Shown: positions 1 to 7,920 of the stretch, in pieces
Layout of the letters: every line of letters starts with the position of its first letter
Position numbering within the stretch: the first letter of the stretch is position 1
Assembly: GCA_025363635.1 (NCBI GenBank)
Contig: JANYDL010000012.1
Span: 1 to 57,153, forward strand
Length of the DNA: 57,153 nt
Reading direction: 5' to 3'
Origin: Actinomycetes bacterium
Lineage (GTDB): Bacteria > Actinomycetota > Actinomycetes > Nanopelagicales > Nanopelagicaceae
Made by a program: the position numbers and the translations under genes
The notes under the pieces: model-generated
Database searches by the model: none
The model's input: the letters and a program-made list of their open reading frames with translations, nothing else
Told to the model about the DNA's origin: nothing

Positions 1-234
1 ATCAAAATCCGAAACCATTCGATGATGGATCACCCAATTCATTTACACGGACACACTTTTCAACTTGGCCGAGCAGGTGGTAACGGCGCGAGGAAGGACA
101 CAGTCCTTGTTCCCAGCATGGGAGGAATCGATGTCGATTTCGCCGCAACAAATCCAGGTAAGTGGATGATTCATTGTCATAACGCTTATCACGCTGAGGC
201 AGGAATGATGTCTCGATTGGAGTACATCACGTAA
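1..234 (+). CDS. Multicopper oxidase, C-terminal end (5' part outside window)
   Basis: The reading frame is open from the first base and ends at TAA 232-234, so only the C-terminal 77 residues are present. They contain the HPIHLHGH copper motif and the [13 protein letters not shown] motif, which are the last two copper-binding signatures of the cupredoxin fold in laccase/CopA-type multicopper oxidases. Such enzymes usually work outside the membrane and oxidise Cu(I) or other substrates with reduction of O2. The first ATG in frame (22) lies inside the conserved domain and is not the start. Copper context is supported by the P1B-ATPase at 491-2623. It is outside the rnpB-repeat-bounded segment, so it may belong to a neighbouring accessory unit. 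Exact substrate is unknown. Confidence 0.9.
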   Translation: MKIRNHSMMDHPIHLHGHTFQLGRAGGNGARKDTVLVPSMGGIDVDFAATNPGKWMIHCHNAYHAEAGMMSRLEYIT

Positions 235-373
235 CGTCGGTGCCTTGAATCAATAACCTGGGCTCTCTTATCTCTGCGCCCACTTCACGTATTAGAGGAC
301 CTCGAATTTCGAAACGTGTATCGATGTGATCATTAACCCACTGCTGAATGAAATTAATTATGTACTTAAGCAT
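227..373 (-). CDS. Possible 48-residue small protein, unknown function
   Basis: An ATG at 373-371 opens a 48-codon frame ending in TGA at 229-227. The peptide begins [18 protein letters not shown] and continues with a charged part containing [10 protein letters not shown]; it has no membrane segment after the mildly hydrophobic N-terminus. It overlaps the 3' end of the multicopper oxidase gene by 8 bases, tail to tail. I see no good Shine-Dalgarno sequence and do not recognise a family. It lies just beyond the displaced rnpB 3'-end copy at 408-430, so before insertion it may have been the gene next to rnpB. It may be a chance frame. Confidence 0.3.
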   Translation of the reverse strand: MLKYIINFIQQWVNDHIDTRFEIRGPLIREVGAEIREPRLLIQGTDVT

Positions 374-407
374 TGTCAATTCTTGCCAACAATTTAATTA
401 AGTATTA

Positions 408-430
408 AAGAAGAGTCGCCCTATAAGCCG
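408..430. repeat. Direct repeat copy of rnpB 3' end (putative att site, left)
   Basis: These 23 bases are identical, in the same orientation, to 3324-3346, which is the 3' end of the RNase P RNA gene including the 3' strand of helix P1. Flanking bases differ on both sides (407/3323 and 431/3347). A displaced copy of an RNA-gene 3' end is the classical trace of integration by a tyrosine recombinase, so I read it as the distal attachment site. No other part of rnpB is found here. Confidence 0.85.
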
Positions 431-490
431 AAGTCACTCTATTCTATGCAATAGTAATACTTGAGATCTGGAAACCACTACGTAAAAAAC

Positions 491-2623
491 TTAGTAAATC
501 GTCAATTTTCGCAATCTTAAGGCATTCAGAATTACCGAGACACTTGAGAGACTCATGGCAGCTGACGCTATTGTGGGAGATAAAAGTAAACCAAAAGCAG
601 GGTATAGAACTCCGGCAGAAATTGGAATGCTCAATCCATTATAACCGAAAGCAAACCACAGATTTTGCTTCATATTATTCACTGTTACCTGGGATACCCT
701 GATGGCAGCAGCCAAAGCATTTAAGTCACCAGAAACCAGTGTCACCTCAGCTGCTTCTATCGCAGCGTCCGATCCGGTTCCCATGGCGATACCCACATCC
801 GCTTGGGCAAGAGCTGGTGCGTCATTAACTCCATCCCCTGCCATGGCAATTTTCTTCCCATCTGCTTGTAGGTCACGTATTAATTCATATTTTGTGGCAG
901 GTTTCATACCTGCCTTGAATTGTTCAATACCCACGAGGCTAGCAATTTTTTGAGCTGCTGCCAGGGAATCTCCTGTTGCCATAAACAGCTTCTTTTTCAT
1001 TACTTTAAGCTGCCTTGCTGCTTCGAGCGTTGTTGGCTTTAGGGCATCTTCGAAGAAGATTACACCAATAACTTTTTTGTCGATAGCTACATACATTTCG
1101 GTTTTCCCAAAATTTGTTTCAACTAAAGTCCTATTGAAATGTGCAAGCTCTTCTTCCATCAGATCCCGATTGCCTACCAATATTTCTTGGTCTCCAATAA
1201 ACACTCTAACTCCATATCCAGGAATAGCTTCAAAACCCTTTGTGTTAGGAATAGAGAGTGAATTTTCGATTGAATATGCCTTGAGTGACCTAGCAAGAGG
1301 ATGTTCACTAAGAGTGTTGGCAGCAACTGCAACTGAAGCGATTTCAACCTCAGAGTATTGTGCAAAACTCACAATCTGCGTGACTACAGGTTTTCCCTTA
1401 GTTAAAGTGCCGGTCTTATCAATTACTATAGTGTCGATTTTCGAAAGCATTTCAATGGCCGTTGCGTCTCGAAATATAACCCCTTTTTTCGCTCCCAGCT
1501 CGGTACCATTCATAACGGACATCGGTGTTGCAAGTCCCAACGCACAGGGGCAAGCAATGATCAAAACTGAGATCGCATTAATGAATCCAAATCCCCAAGA
1601 ATTCTGATTTGAATTTAAACCCCAGAAAATGAAAGTAGACAAAGCAATTAGAAGAACAACAATCACAAAGTAACTAGCTATTTTGTCTGCTAATCTCTGC
1701 ATTGGTGCTTTGGTTCGCTGAGCGGCAGAGACCATTTCAATAATCCTCGATAGAAGAGTTTCTGTCCCCAAGACTTCTACGGATATATCTATTGAACCGT
1801 TAGTGTTGAGCGTGCCAGCATTTACTTTGTCATTTTCTCTTTTTTCAACCGGGATTGGCTCTCCAGAGAGCATAGATTCATCAATCGTTGTAAATCCTTT
1901 TATAACTTTTCCATCAACTGGTATTTGTTCTCCTGGTTTTACCCGGAGAACATCACCAATTTGAACTGATGATAGGTTGACAGGAGAATCCGTCCCGTCT
2001 TGCTGAACTAACCATGCTTTATCGCTTGTTAACTTCAATAGACCTCTGATGCTCGCTCCGCTACTTGCCCGAGCTTTGAGCTCAAGCACTTGACCCAATA
2101 ATGTCAAAGTGCAAATTACTGATGCGGCCTCGAAGTAATTAGGTACATTACCTCGATCTAAGAATTCAACCGGAATAGCTTTTGGGAAAAAGGTGGAAAA
2201 CAAAGAGAATAAATAGGCCGCATTAACCCCAAGTCCTATCAGAGTCCACATATTCAGATATCTATTTTTTAAGGATGCATAAGCCCATTTGTGGATGGGC
2301 CACGACAATAGATACACAACGACAGCCGCTGCCAGTGCCTGTCCAAATCTAAGCGATGATTCTGACAAGAAGGATAATTTGATTTGAGATGATAATAGGA
2401 GAATTATTGAAAGCGGTACCGAGCCCCAGAAGCGACGATACATCCATTTGAGTTCAACGGTGCCAACATCATCCATTTCGCTCTTTACTAAGGGTTCTAA
2501 AGACATTCCGCAGAGTGGGCATCGACCAGGTCCTACATTTAGAACTTCGGGATGCATAGGACAGGTAAAGATTTGTGGTTCTGCACTCATTAAATTGCTC
2601 AATTTTTTCTCATTTCTAGGCAT
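491..2623 (-). CDS. copA: Cu(+)-exporting P1B-type ATPase
   Basis: This membrane pump of 710 residues uses ATP to export Cu(I) from the cytoplasm. In order it shows an N-terminal heavy-metal-binding domain with CPMHPE and CPLCGM (residues about 20-45) instead of a classical GMxCxxC domain, four membrane segments, the actuator motif SGEP, the intramembrane metal site CPC (IIACPCALG, about residue 357), the phosphorylation site DKTGTLT (about 399), the TGD motif, GDGVNDAP, and a last pair of helices with YNGLSIP and the MSLSS signature, which together indicate the Cu(I) subgroup. Start choice is uncertain: ATG 2623 lies 7 bases after the stop of a broken multicopper oxidase; ATG 2590 (residue 12) is possible. 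It is the only intact gene in the rnpB-bounded element. Confidence 0.93.
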   Translation of the reverse strand: MPRNEKKLSNLMSAEPQIFTCPMHPEVLNVGPGRCPLCGMSLEPLVKSEMDDVGTVELKWMYRRFWGSVPLSIILLLSSQIKLSFLSESSLRFGQALAAAVVVYLLSWPIHKWAYASLKNRYLNMWTLIGLGVNAAYLFSLFSTFFPKAIPVEFLDRGNVPNYFEAASVICTLTLLGQVLELKARASSGASIRGLLKLTSDKAWLVQQDGTDSPVNLSSVQIGDVLRVKPGEQIPVDGKVIKGFTTIDESMLSGEPIPVEKRENDKVNAGTLNTNGSIDISVEVLGTETLLSRIIEMVSAAQRTKAPMQRLADKIASYFVIVVLLIALSTFIFWGLNSNQNSWGFGFINAISVLIIACPCALGLATPMSVMNGTELGAKKGVIFRDATAIEMLSKIDTIVIDKTGTLTKGKPVVTQIVSFAQYSEVEIASVAVAANTLSEHPLARSLKAYSIENSLSIPNTKGFEAIPGYGVRVFIGDQEILVGNRDLMEEELAHFNRTLVETNFGKTEMYVAIDKKVIGVIFFEDALKPTTLEAARQLKVMKKKLFMATGDSLAAAQKIASLVGIEQFKAGMKPATKYELIRDLQADGKKIAMAGDGVNDAPALAQADVGIAMGTGSDAAIEAAEVTLVSGDLNALAAAIRVSQVTVNNMKQNLWFAFGYNGLSIPISAGVLYPAFGLLLSPTIASAAMSLSSVSVILNALRLRKLTIY

Positions 2624-2630
2624 TCAATAG

Positions 2631-2798
2631 TTATCTTACTTTATTTAAACCCATCATCCCGGCATCCTCGTGATCCAAAATGTGACAGCGGTAGACATTT
2701 GTCCCTTTGATTCCAACAAATGGAATGCGAATTTTGACCGACCTTCCTAAGGGTTTGAATCGGGTCCAGTAGAGGTTCCATACATCGTTTGGATCAGA
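2631..2798 (-). pseudogene. C-terminal stub of a multicopper oxidase
   Basis: The minus-strand frame from 2798 to TAA 2633-2631 encodes about 55 residues ending in a typical type-1/type-3 copper motif, with VYRCHILDHEDAGMMG near the end and SVKIRIPF before it. In this family that is the extreme C-terminus of a protein of several hundred residues. A TGA at 2801-2799 closes the frame upstream, and no start codon with a plausible ribosome site is present, so only a stub remains. It ends 7 bases before copA, implying a former oxidase-copA operon. The frame overlaps, with a shift, the signal-peptide frame at 2747-2935. Confidence 0.85.
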
Positions 2799-2935
2799 TC
2801 ACCCGAGGAGACAGTGTGCTTGTTATTCGTCTTTGAGTGACATACATGCTCAATCACTGCGCCAGAAGAGAAAAGACCAATAGACAAGACAAGCGCCAGC
2901 ACAAGATTCTTTCTTAGCCGTAATACAGAGCACAT
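2747..2935 (-). pseudogene. Signal-peptide-like frame, probable N-terminal remnant fused to the oxidase stub
   Basis: A 62-residue frame starts with MCSVLRLRKNLVLALVLSIG, a positively charged end followed by a hydrophobic stretch like a secretion signal, and continues with a polar tail. It then runs out of frame into the multicopper oxidase stub (2631-2798), so one single-base frameshift between about 2757 and 2800 would join the two. I infer a secreted oxidase gene that lost its middle by deletion and then shifted frame. Alternatively it is a small independent secreted protein; I recognise no family. Confidence 0.4.
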
Positions 2936-3069
2936 GCCAAAACGATTTCAGCAATCCTATTTTGAGCTTCGTTTGGAGACACATGGAGCCTCTCATATGT
3001 AACCACAAATACTCACCTGGGCGTCACTCCAAGATTTGTAGAGTTGAGTGAGCAGTCTTGAGTTAGAAG

Positions 3070-3255
3070 TCAAGCGACACTCGATTCTTGCGCTGCAAAC
3101 TTATTTTGTTTGTGCAATTCCTTCGTTTCGTGTTCATCTAACTTAGCTGTGAAATTATGCATTGAATCTGGGAACAGGTGGCCGCAGGTATCTATCGATT
3201 CAGTAATTGAATTTTGGTTGCGTCGTGATAACGCCACGCTGATCCGGTACCACTC
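3070..3255 (-). pseudogene. C-terminal stub of a tyrosine-recombinase integrase
   Basis: The minus-strand frame between an upstream TAG (3258-3256) and TGA 3072-3070 encodes 61 residues. It contains SITESIDTCGHLFPDS followed by LDEHE, which aligns with the end of actinobacterial phage-type integrases (consensus LGHxxxxxTLDTYGHLFPD, the Tyr being catalytic). Here the codon for the catalytic Tyr reads TGC (Cys, plus-strand 3184-3186) and the LGH histidine region reads LSRR. The N-terminal and most of the catalytic domain are absent. Its place, about 70 bases inside the rnpB repeat, is where an island integrase is expected. It cannot be functional. Confidence 0.8.
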
Positions 3256-3323
3256 CTAAGGATCAGAATTCACCCATAATGGAGCTGGCCCCGCACATTT
3301 CTATGCAAGGCCAGCATGTCGTT

Positions 3324-3346
3324 AAGAAGAGTCGCCCTATAAGCCG
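3324..3346. repeat. Direct repeat at the rnpB 3' end (putative att site, right)
   Basis: These 23 bases form the 3' end of rnpB and are repeated exactly at 408-430. They include the 3' strand of helix P1 (3328-3336) and the single-stranded GGCTTA-containing part before it. Insertion at this point leaves the RNA gene intact, as the element carries the same end sequence. Confidence 0.85.
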
Positions 3347-3698
3347 GATCCTGTCCTCACGAATGAGGGATCACCATCCATCTAGTTCTGCAATTGCTTG
3401 CAGAATCAAGCAACCTACCCGATAGCTCGAACGAGCAGTTCTCAAACGCTATCTATCTGGTCTTGCTCCAAGTGGGGTTTGCCTAGCCATATACGTTGCC
3501 GTACATGCTGGTGGTCTCTTACACCACCGTTTCACCCTTACCCATTTTCATGAGCGGTCTATTTTCTGTGGCACTGTTCCCGCGGATTGCTCCGGGTGGG
3601 CGTTACCCACCACTTTGCTCTTTGGAGTCCGGACTTTCCTCGGTCCAGTCTAGAAATTAATCTAGATCTACAACGCGGTGATCCGGGCGACTCTCCTT
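3324..3698 (-). ncRNA. rnpB: RNase P RNA (bacterial type A)
   Basis: This is the catalytic RNA that trims the 5' leader of pre-tRNA. On the minus strand it shows GAGGAAAGTCCGGACTCC (complement of 3624-3641), AGGGTGAAACGGTG, the AGAGACCACCAG element, and the 3' GGCTTATAGGGCGACT end. Helix P1 is formed by nine bases at 3694-3686 paired with 3336-3328, which fixes both ends to within a few bases. The gene begins only about 36 bases beyond the mgtC stop, so its promoter may overlap that gene. Its 3' end serves as the attachment site of the element at 408-3346, so its original terminator has been displaced. Confidence 0.93.
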
Positions 3699-3733
3699 GG
3701 CTCAAGTCTACGTCGTTCAAATGAAACCGAAAA

Positions 3734-4234
3734 CTAATGTTTCTTTTTCTTGGAGCGCTCAAAATCCTCATAGTCATCGTCAGATTCATCCCGTCGAATC
3801 GTAGCTTCAAGGAGTTGAGTCGAGCGCAGAACGACCAAAATAATGACCGTGAGACCAACTCCGACAACTTGGAAACCCAGACCAACGGCGACACCAACAG
3901 CAGCGGTTGCGAAAATAGTTGCGGCGGTAGTGACGCCTTGAATTCCCCCACGCTTATCAGTGAAAATCATGCCAGCACCGAGAAAACCTATACCAGTGAT
4001 GATTGCATGCAGGGCACGAGTTGGGTCTCCATATTTAGCGTTGGTATCAAGCACTTCACCAATCGACACGATCACCGCCGCGGCAGTTCCGACCAGCGCC
4101 ATAGTGCGCGGACCAGCCGATTTTCCTGCGCGATCTCTTTCCCAGCCGATAATAGATCCAAGGAATGCGGCAATACCACCATCAATGATGACCGCGAATT
4201 GCTGCCAGATATCAATAAAGTGCATTTTGAGCAT
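3734..4234 (-). CDS. MgtC/SapB family membrane protein
   Basis: The protein has 166 residues with the conserved MgtC N-terminal pattern: DGGIAAFLGSIIGWERDR, then GPRTMALVGTAAA, a short loop, GIGFLGAGMIFTDK and GVTTAATIFATAAVGVAVGLG, giving four membrane helices. It ends in a highly charged tail (DESDDDYEDFE, then a lysine run). The family is linked to growth at low Mg2+ and to virulence in pathogens; the biochemical role is unsettled. It lacks the C-terminal ACT-like domain of full-length MgtC. A TAACAT box five bases upstream of the ATG suggests a leaderless message. It is divergent from hutG and upstream of rnpB. ATG 4225 is a possible alternative start. Confidence 0.85.
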   Translation of the reverse strand: MLKMHFIDIWQQFAVIIDGGIAAFLGSIIGWERDRAGKSAGPRTMALVGTAAAVIVSIGEVLDTNAKYGDPTRALHAIITGIGFLGAGMIFTDKRGGIQGVTTAATIFATAAVGVAVGLGFQVVGVGLTVIILVVLRSTQLLEATIRRDESDDDYEDFERSKKKKH

Positions 4235-4312
4235 GGTTGATGTTACTTCTTCTGAACTATGAAATGAAGGATCGCCGAGGAATAATCCTAAAAAACGCGT
4301 AACATCGTGGTC

Positions 4313-5212
4313 ATGACATCGCCAGCGCTTCCTCGTGATCCACGATGGCCGAGGGCAAATTCACTTTTTGATTCAAGGAATATGAAGGGAGACGTTGCAA
4401 TTGTTGGAATTCCTGCCCATAAGTCCTCGCTATCCCCAACATCAGCGCATCTAACGCCATCCGCAATTCGGGACGCACTTGCTCGTTTCGCAACATTTTC
4501 TTCAAGCACTGGGGTCGATCTGGGTGAGCTCACCTTCACAGATTTCGGCGACGTCAACGACCCAGATTTCGAAAGTGGCAGAACACGAGTAAGAAATGCA
4601 GTAGATGACGCGCGTCAGAATTTCAGACTACTGATAGCTCTCGGCGGCGACAATTCAATTACTCACTCCGTTATGGGCGGAATGTGGAGTGACCTGACAA
4701 GTGCCGGACTCATTACGCTGGATGCGCATCATGACGTTCGAGATGGTGACTCCAATGGATCGCCCGTCTGGCAACTCATTCAGGCCGGACTTTCTGGCGC
4801 AAACATAGTGCAAATCGGGATAAACGATTTCGCAAATAGCAAGGAATATTCGACTCGTGCAAAAGATGCTGGAATTACAGTTGTGAATCGCGATGTCCTG
4901 CGTAAACGTCCAATGGAAGATGTGATTTCCGAAGCCCTAGAAATAGCAGGTGATGGCGGACGTGAGATTTATGTGGACCTAGATGTCGACGTATGTGATC
5001 GCTCTGTTGCACCCGCGTGTCCCGCCTCACTTCCAGGGGGAATTAGCGCGGAAGAACTCCGTGCAGCAGCGCGGTTCCTCGCCTCAGACTCGCGAGTACG
5101 CGGGCTAGATATCACTGAAATTGATGCTTCCCTTGACGCGCCAGACCAAAGAACTATTCGACTTGCCGCACTGTTAGTTCTTGAAGCAGCAACAGGTGTC
5201 GGCCTGCGTTAA
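4313..5212 (+). CDS. hutG: Formimidoylglutamase (arginase family)
   Basis: Arginase-fold hydrolase of 299 residues. The binuclear Mn sites are visible as GGDNSITHSV, DAHHDVRDG and DLDVDVCDRS; Asn replaces the usual His of the first motif GGDHS, a change also known in some formiminoglutamases. In the histidine pathway it splits N-formimino-L-glutamate to glutamate and formamide. Function is assigned from the adjoining hutH-hutI-hutU cluster; sequence alone would also allow agmatinase. I prefer ATG 4313, seven bases after a TAACAT box, over GTG 4307. The gene runs convergently into hutH and the two stop codons overlap (5209-5212). Confidence 0.82.
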   Translation: MTSPALPRDPRWPRANSLFDSRNMKGDVAIVGIPAHKSSLSPTSAHLTPSAIRDALARFATFSSSTGVDLGELTFTDFGDVNDPDFESGRTRVRNAVDDARQNFRLLIALGGDNSITHSVMGGMWSDLTSAGLITLDAHHDVRDGDSNGSPVWQLIQAGLSGANIVQIGINDFANSKEYSTRAKDAGITVVNRDVLRKRPMEDVISEALEIAGDGGREIYVDLDVDVCDRSVAPACPASLPGGISAEELRAAARFLASDSRVRGLDITEIDASLDAPDQRTIRLAALLVLEAATGVGLR

Positions 5213-6762
5213 ACGAGGTTTTTCACGACGGCTCGCGCTGCCGATTCCACTTTTCCCGATTGAACCAGAGCGACGGCGGCTTCAAGTTCAGGAGAGAGCC
5301 ATCTATCGGGACCAATTCCCGGCACTACTTCACGAAGAGTCTTGATGACACTTTGCGACGCGGGCGACGGCTTCAATCCAGATCTGAATTCAATGGCACG
5401 AGCGGCAGTCACTAGCTCGATCGCCAAAATGCGAGAGAGATTTTCAATCACTGTACGCAATTTACGAGCAGCACTCCAACCCATGGAAACGTGATCCTCT
5501 TGCATGCCGGAACTTGGGATTGAATCAACGCTAGCTGGTGTCGCCAAACGTTTATTTTCGCTTACAAGTCCGGCCTGCGTGTATTGCGCAATCATCAGTC
5601 CCGAATCCACTCCTGGGTCGTGGGCTAAGAAAGGAGGGAGGCCCGCGGACCTGTGTTGGTCAAGGGCGCGGTCCGTACGCCGCTCTGACATTGATCCAAG
5701 ATCAGCTGCAGCGATTGATAGAAAATCTAGAACGTATCCAACTGGCGCACCATGAAAATTCCCATTGGATTCAACTCGTCCATCAGGCATGACCACAGGG
5801 TTGTCGATCGAACTTGCTAATTCTCTCGCTGCGATAGTTGAGGCGTACTCCACGGTATCGCGAACGGCACCATTTACTTGCGGAGCGCAGCGCAACGAAT
5901 ACGCGTCTTGAACTTTTGTATCGTGCTCAAGATGAGAAGCAACAATTCCAGAATTTTGTAACAAAGCAAAAATATTGGCGGCACTGACCGCCTGTCCAAC
6001 TTGTGGCCGTAGTGGCGCATGCAATTCGGGAGCAAAAACTCGATCCGTCCCGAGAAGTCCTTCAATGCTCATTGCCGAGGTTATGTCTGCGACAGTACAT
6101 AATGATGCTAGATCCGCACAGGCCATAATAAGCATTCCCAACATTCCGTCTGTTCCATTTATCAGTGCAAGGCCCTCTTTGGCTTCAAGTTCAATGGGCG
6201 TAATGCCCGCTACATTCATTGCCTCAATTGACGGCATCAGAACATCAAGTGCATCGTGCGCTTCACCTTCGCCCATCATCGCCAGAGCGCAATGAGACAA
6301 AGGTGCAAGATCTCCACTGCATCCAAGTGAACCGAACTCAGGCACTTTGGGGGTGATTCCGGCATTAAGAAAATCTGCATAAATCTGGGCAACTTCGACG
6401 CGAACCCCCGTGCGCCCTGAGGCCATCGTCCGCAGTCGCAGGAACATCAATGCACGAACAACTTCCTTCTCAACTGCTGGACCAACACCTGCAGCATGCG
6501 AACGAATCAGTGACTTCTGAAGTTGCGTCCTGTCTTTCACGTCGATGTGGCGATTTGCTAACGCCCCGAAGCCAGTCGAAACTCCGTACACAGGTATCCC
6601 GCCCGCAGCGTATTGGTCAATGTATTTTCGGGTCTTGGCGATAGCGGAAACGGCTGCATCGGAGAGAACCACTTTCGCCCCACGGCGAGCAACATCAATT
6701 ACTTCGGTGAAAGTGACGCCGGAAGTGCCAAGGATTACGGTCTTACTTGATTCTTGTGCCAT
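5209..6762 (-). CDS. hutH: Histidine ammonia-lyase
   Basis: Catalyses the first step of histidine breakdown, L-histidine to trans-urocanate and ammonia, with a self-made MIO electrophile. The protein (517 residues) has the YGVSTGFGALAN motif near residue 60, the MIO tripeptide region GSLGCSGDLAPLSH (Cys148-Ser149-Gly150), the INGTDG motif and the QEDHVSMG motif. In most characterised enzymes the tripeptide is Ala-Ser-Gly; here it is Cys-Ser-Gly, and the essential Ser and Gly are kept. Start ATG 6762 has GAGG nine bases upstream; ATG 6777 is a less likely alternative. It overlaps hutI by 20 bases, indicating one transcript hutU-hutI-hutH. Confidence 0.95.
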   Translation of the reverse strand: MAQESSKTVILGTSGVTFTEVIDVARRGAKVVLSDAAVSAIAKTRKYIDQYAAGGIPVYGVSTGFGALANRHIDVKDRTQLQKSLIRSHAAGVGPAVEKEVVRALMFLRLRTMASGRTGVRVEVAQIYADFLNAGITPKVPEFGSLGCSGDLAPLSHCALAMMGEGEAHDALDVLMPSIEAMNVAGITPIELEAKEGLALINGTDGMLGMLIMACADLASLCTVADITSAMSIEGLLGTDRVFAPELHAPLRPQVGQAVSAANIFALLQNSGIVASHLEHDTKVQDAYSLRCAPQVNGAVRDTVEYASTIAARELASSIDNPVVMPDGRVESNGNFHGAPVGYVLDFLSIAAADLGSMSERRTDRALDQHRSAGLPPFLAHDPGVDSGLMIAQYTQAGLVSENKRLATPASVDSIPSSGMQEDHVSMGWSAARKLRTVIENLSRILAIELVTAARAIEFRSGLKPSPASQSVIKTLREVVPGIGPDRWLSPELEAAVALVQSGKVESAARAVVKNLV

Positions 6763-7918
6763 TGCGCCATACCTCATCGATTAGCGGAACCCCAGGGCGA
6801 TATGCCAAGTGGATGTACGACGGAGTGCTCAAAATTGAAAAATCTGCATGTGCACCAACTCCTAAATGACCAACATCGGTTCGCTGTAGAGCAAGAGCTC
6901 CGCCCTTGGTTGCTGACCAGAGCGCTTGCTCTGGCGAGAAGTGCATTTCTGTCACGGCTAAAGCGATAACGAACGGAATATTTGTCGTGTACGAACTTCC
7001 AGGATTGCAATCAGAGGCAAGGGCTACATTGACTCCTGCTTCATTCATGCGTCTTGAATCCGGATACTCCCCTCGCGTTGAAAACTCAGCAGAGGGCAAA
7101 AAAGTCGCTATAGCATTGGACGAGGCAAGCGCCAGTATGTCCTCGTCATCAAAATGACTCACATGGTCGACGGACGAAACACCTAACTCCACACCCAACA
7201 AAATTCCATCGCCTGATTCTAGTTGGTTGGCGTGAAGACGTGGCAGCAACCCTCGCGCAATACCTGCTTTGAGAATTCTTCTCGCTTGCTCGGTAGTGAA
7301 TGCACCTTTATCACAAAATACATCTATCCATTTCGAATATGGAACCGCTGCATCGAGCATTGGACCGCACACAAGATCCACATAGTCTTCGACAGAATTT
7401 TTATATTCTTTTGGTACAACATGGGCACCGAGAAAAGTGGTCTCATCAGTCACTTGTTGTGCCACAACGAGTGAACGTGCTTCGTCATCGACCGTTAGAC
7501 CGTAGCCAGACTTACATTCCATTGTGGTTGTACCTGAAGCATTCGCCTCGGCCATCAAGGCACGCGCGTTCTTTAACAACGCTGCGTTGCTTGCTTGCCG
7601 GGTTAATTCCACTGTGTAATTAATTCCACCAGCGGAATAAGACTCCCCTGCCATACGAGCACGAAACTCTTCCGAGCGATCCCCTGCAAAGATTAAGTGC
7701 GAGTGGCTATCCACAAAACCTGGAATGAGACAGCGCCCCTGCGCGTCTACCACTTTCGCTACTTCAGAACGTGGAGCAGCAGAGGCCTGCCCCACCCAGG
7801 CGATAGTCCCGTTTTCGATTAGAAATGCCGCATTCTTTGCTATTCCAAGTGGAGTTCCATCATGGGATGAATCATTGGTGACTAATAATCCAATATTGTC
7901 GACCAAAGTCCTGGACAC
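6743..7918 (-). CDS. hutI: Imidazolonepropionase
   Basis: Amidohydrolase of 391 residues that opens 4-imidazolone-5-propionate to N-formimino-L-glutamate, the third step of histidine degradation. Metal-binding features are GFVDSHSHLIFAGDR near residue 65-80 (HxH), a second histidine in LGAHVVPKEY, then RLHANQ, and the Asp of ALASDCNPGSS. The start is GTG 7918-7916, two bases after the hutU stop, and the end overlaps hutH. Length matches the family (about 400 residues). Confidence 0.95.
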   Translation of the reverse strand: MSRTLVDNIGLLVTNDSSHDGTPLGIAKNAAFLIENGTIAWVGQASAAPRSEVAKVVDAQGRCLIPGFVDSHSHLIFAGDRSEEFRARMAGESYSAGGINYTVELTRQASNAALLKNARALMAEANASGTTTMECKSGYGLTVDDEARSLVVAQQVTDETTFLGAHVVPKEYKNSVEDYVDLVCGPMLDAAVPYSKWIDVFCDKGAFTTEQARRILKAGIARGLLPRLHANQLESGDGILLGVELGVSSVDHVSHFDDEDILALASSNAIATFLPSAEFSTRGEYPDSRRMNEAGVNVALASDCNPGSSYTTNIPFVIALAVTEMHFSPEQALWSATKGGALALQRTDVGHLGVGAHADFSILSTPSYIHLAYRPGVPLIDEVWRNGTRIK

Positions 7919-7920
7919 AA

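Larger units (their letters stand above)
408..3346. mobile_element. Decayed integrative element at the 3' end of rnpB carrying copper genes
   Basis: The segment is bounded by the 23-bp direct repeats at 408-430 and 3324-3346; one unit of it is 2916 bases. It holds a Cu(+)-ATPase, a stub of a multicopper oxidase and, about 70 bases from the right repeat, the C-terminal stub of a tyrosine integrase. All read leftward, the same direction as rnpB. This order (RNA gene 3' end, integrase, cargo, duplicated 3' end) is known from tRNA- and tmRNA-targeted islands. No intact integrase, excisionase or replication gene is visible, so the element cannot move by itself. A 7-bp inverted repeat (3284-3290 / 3309-3315) with an 18-base loop lies just inside the right end; its role is unknown. 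Confidence 0.75.

Noticed and set aside
2954-3045. Short minus-strand frame (about 30 codons) containing YERLHVSPNEAQ between the integrase stub and the signal-peptide frame
   Set aside because: No usable start codon with a ribosome site and too short to assign; possibly another decayed fragment.
3284-3315. Inverted repeat as the rnpB terminator
   Set aside because: The seven-base arms enclose 18 bases and no T-run follows on the minus strand; listed only as part of the element end.
3559-3951. Minus-strand frame of 130 codons across the start of rnpB
   Set aside because: It overlaps the RNase P RNA and the end of mgtC in another frame; the translation is low-quality and unlike any family.
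3737-4240. Plus-strand frame of 167 codons opposite mgtC
   Set aside because: It lies fully antisense to a clear MgtC family gene and shows no domain or ribosome site.
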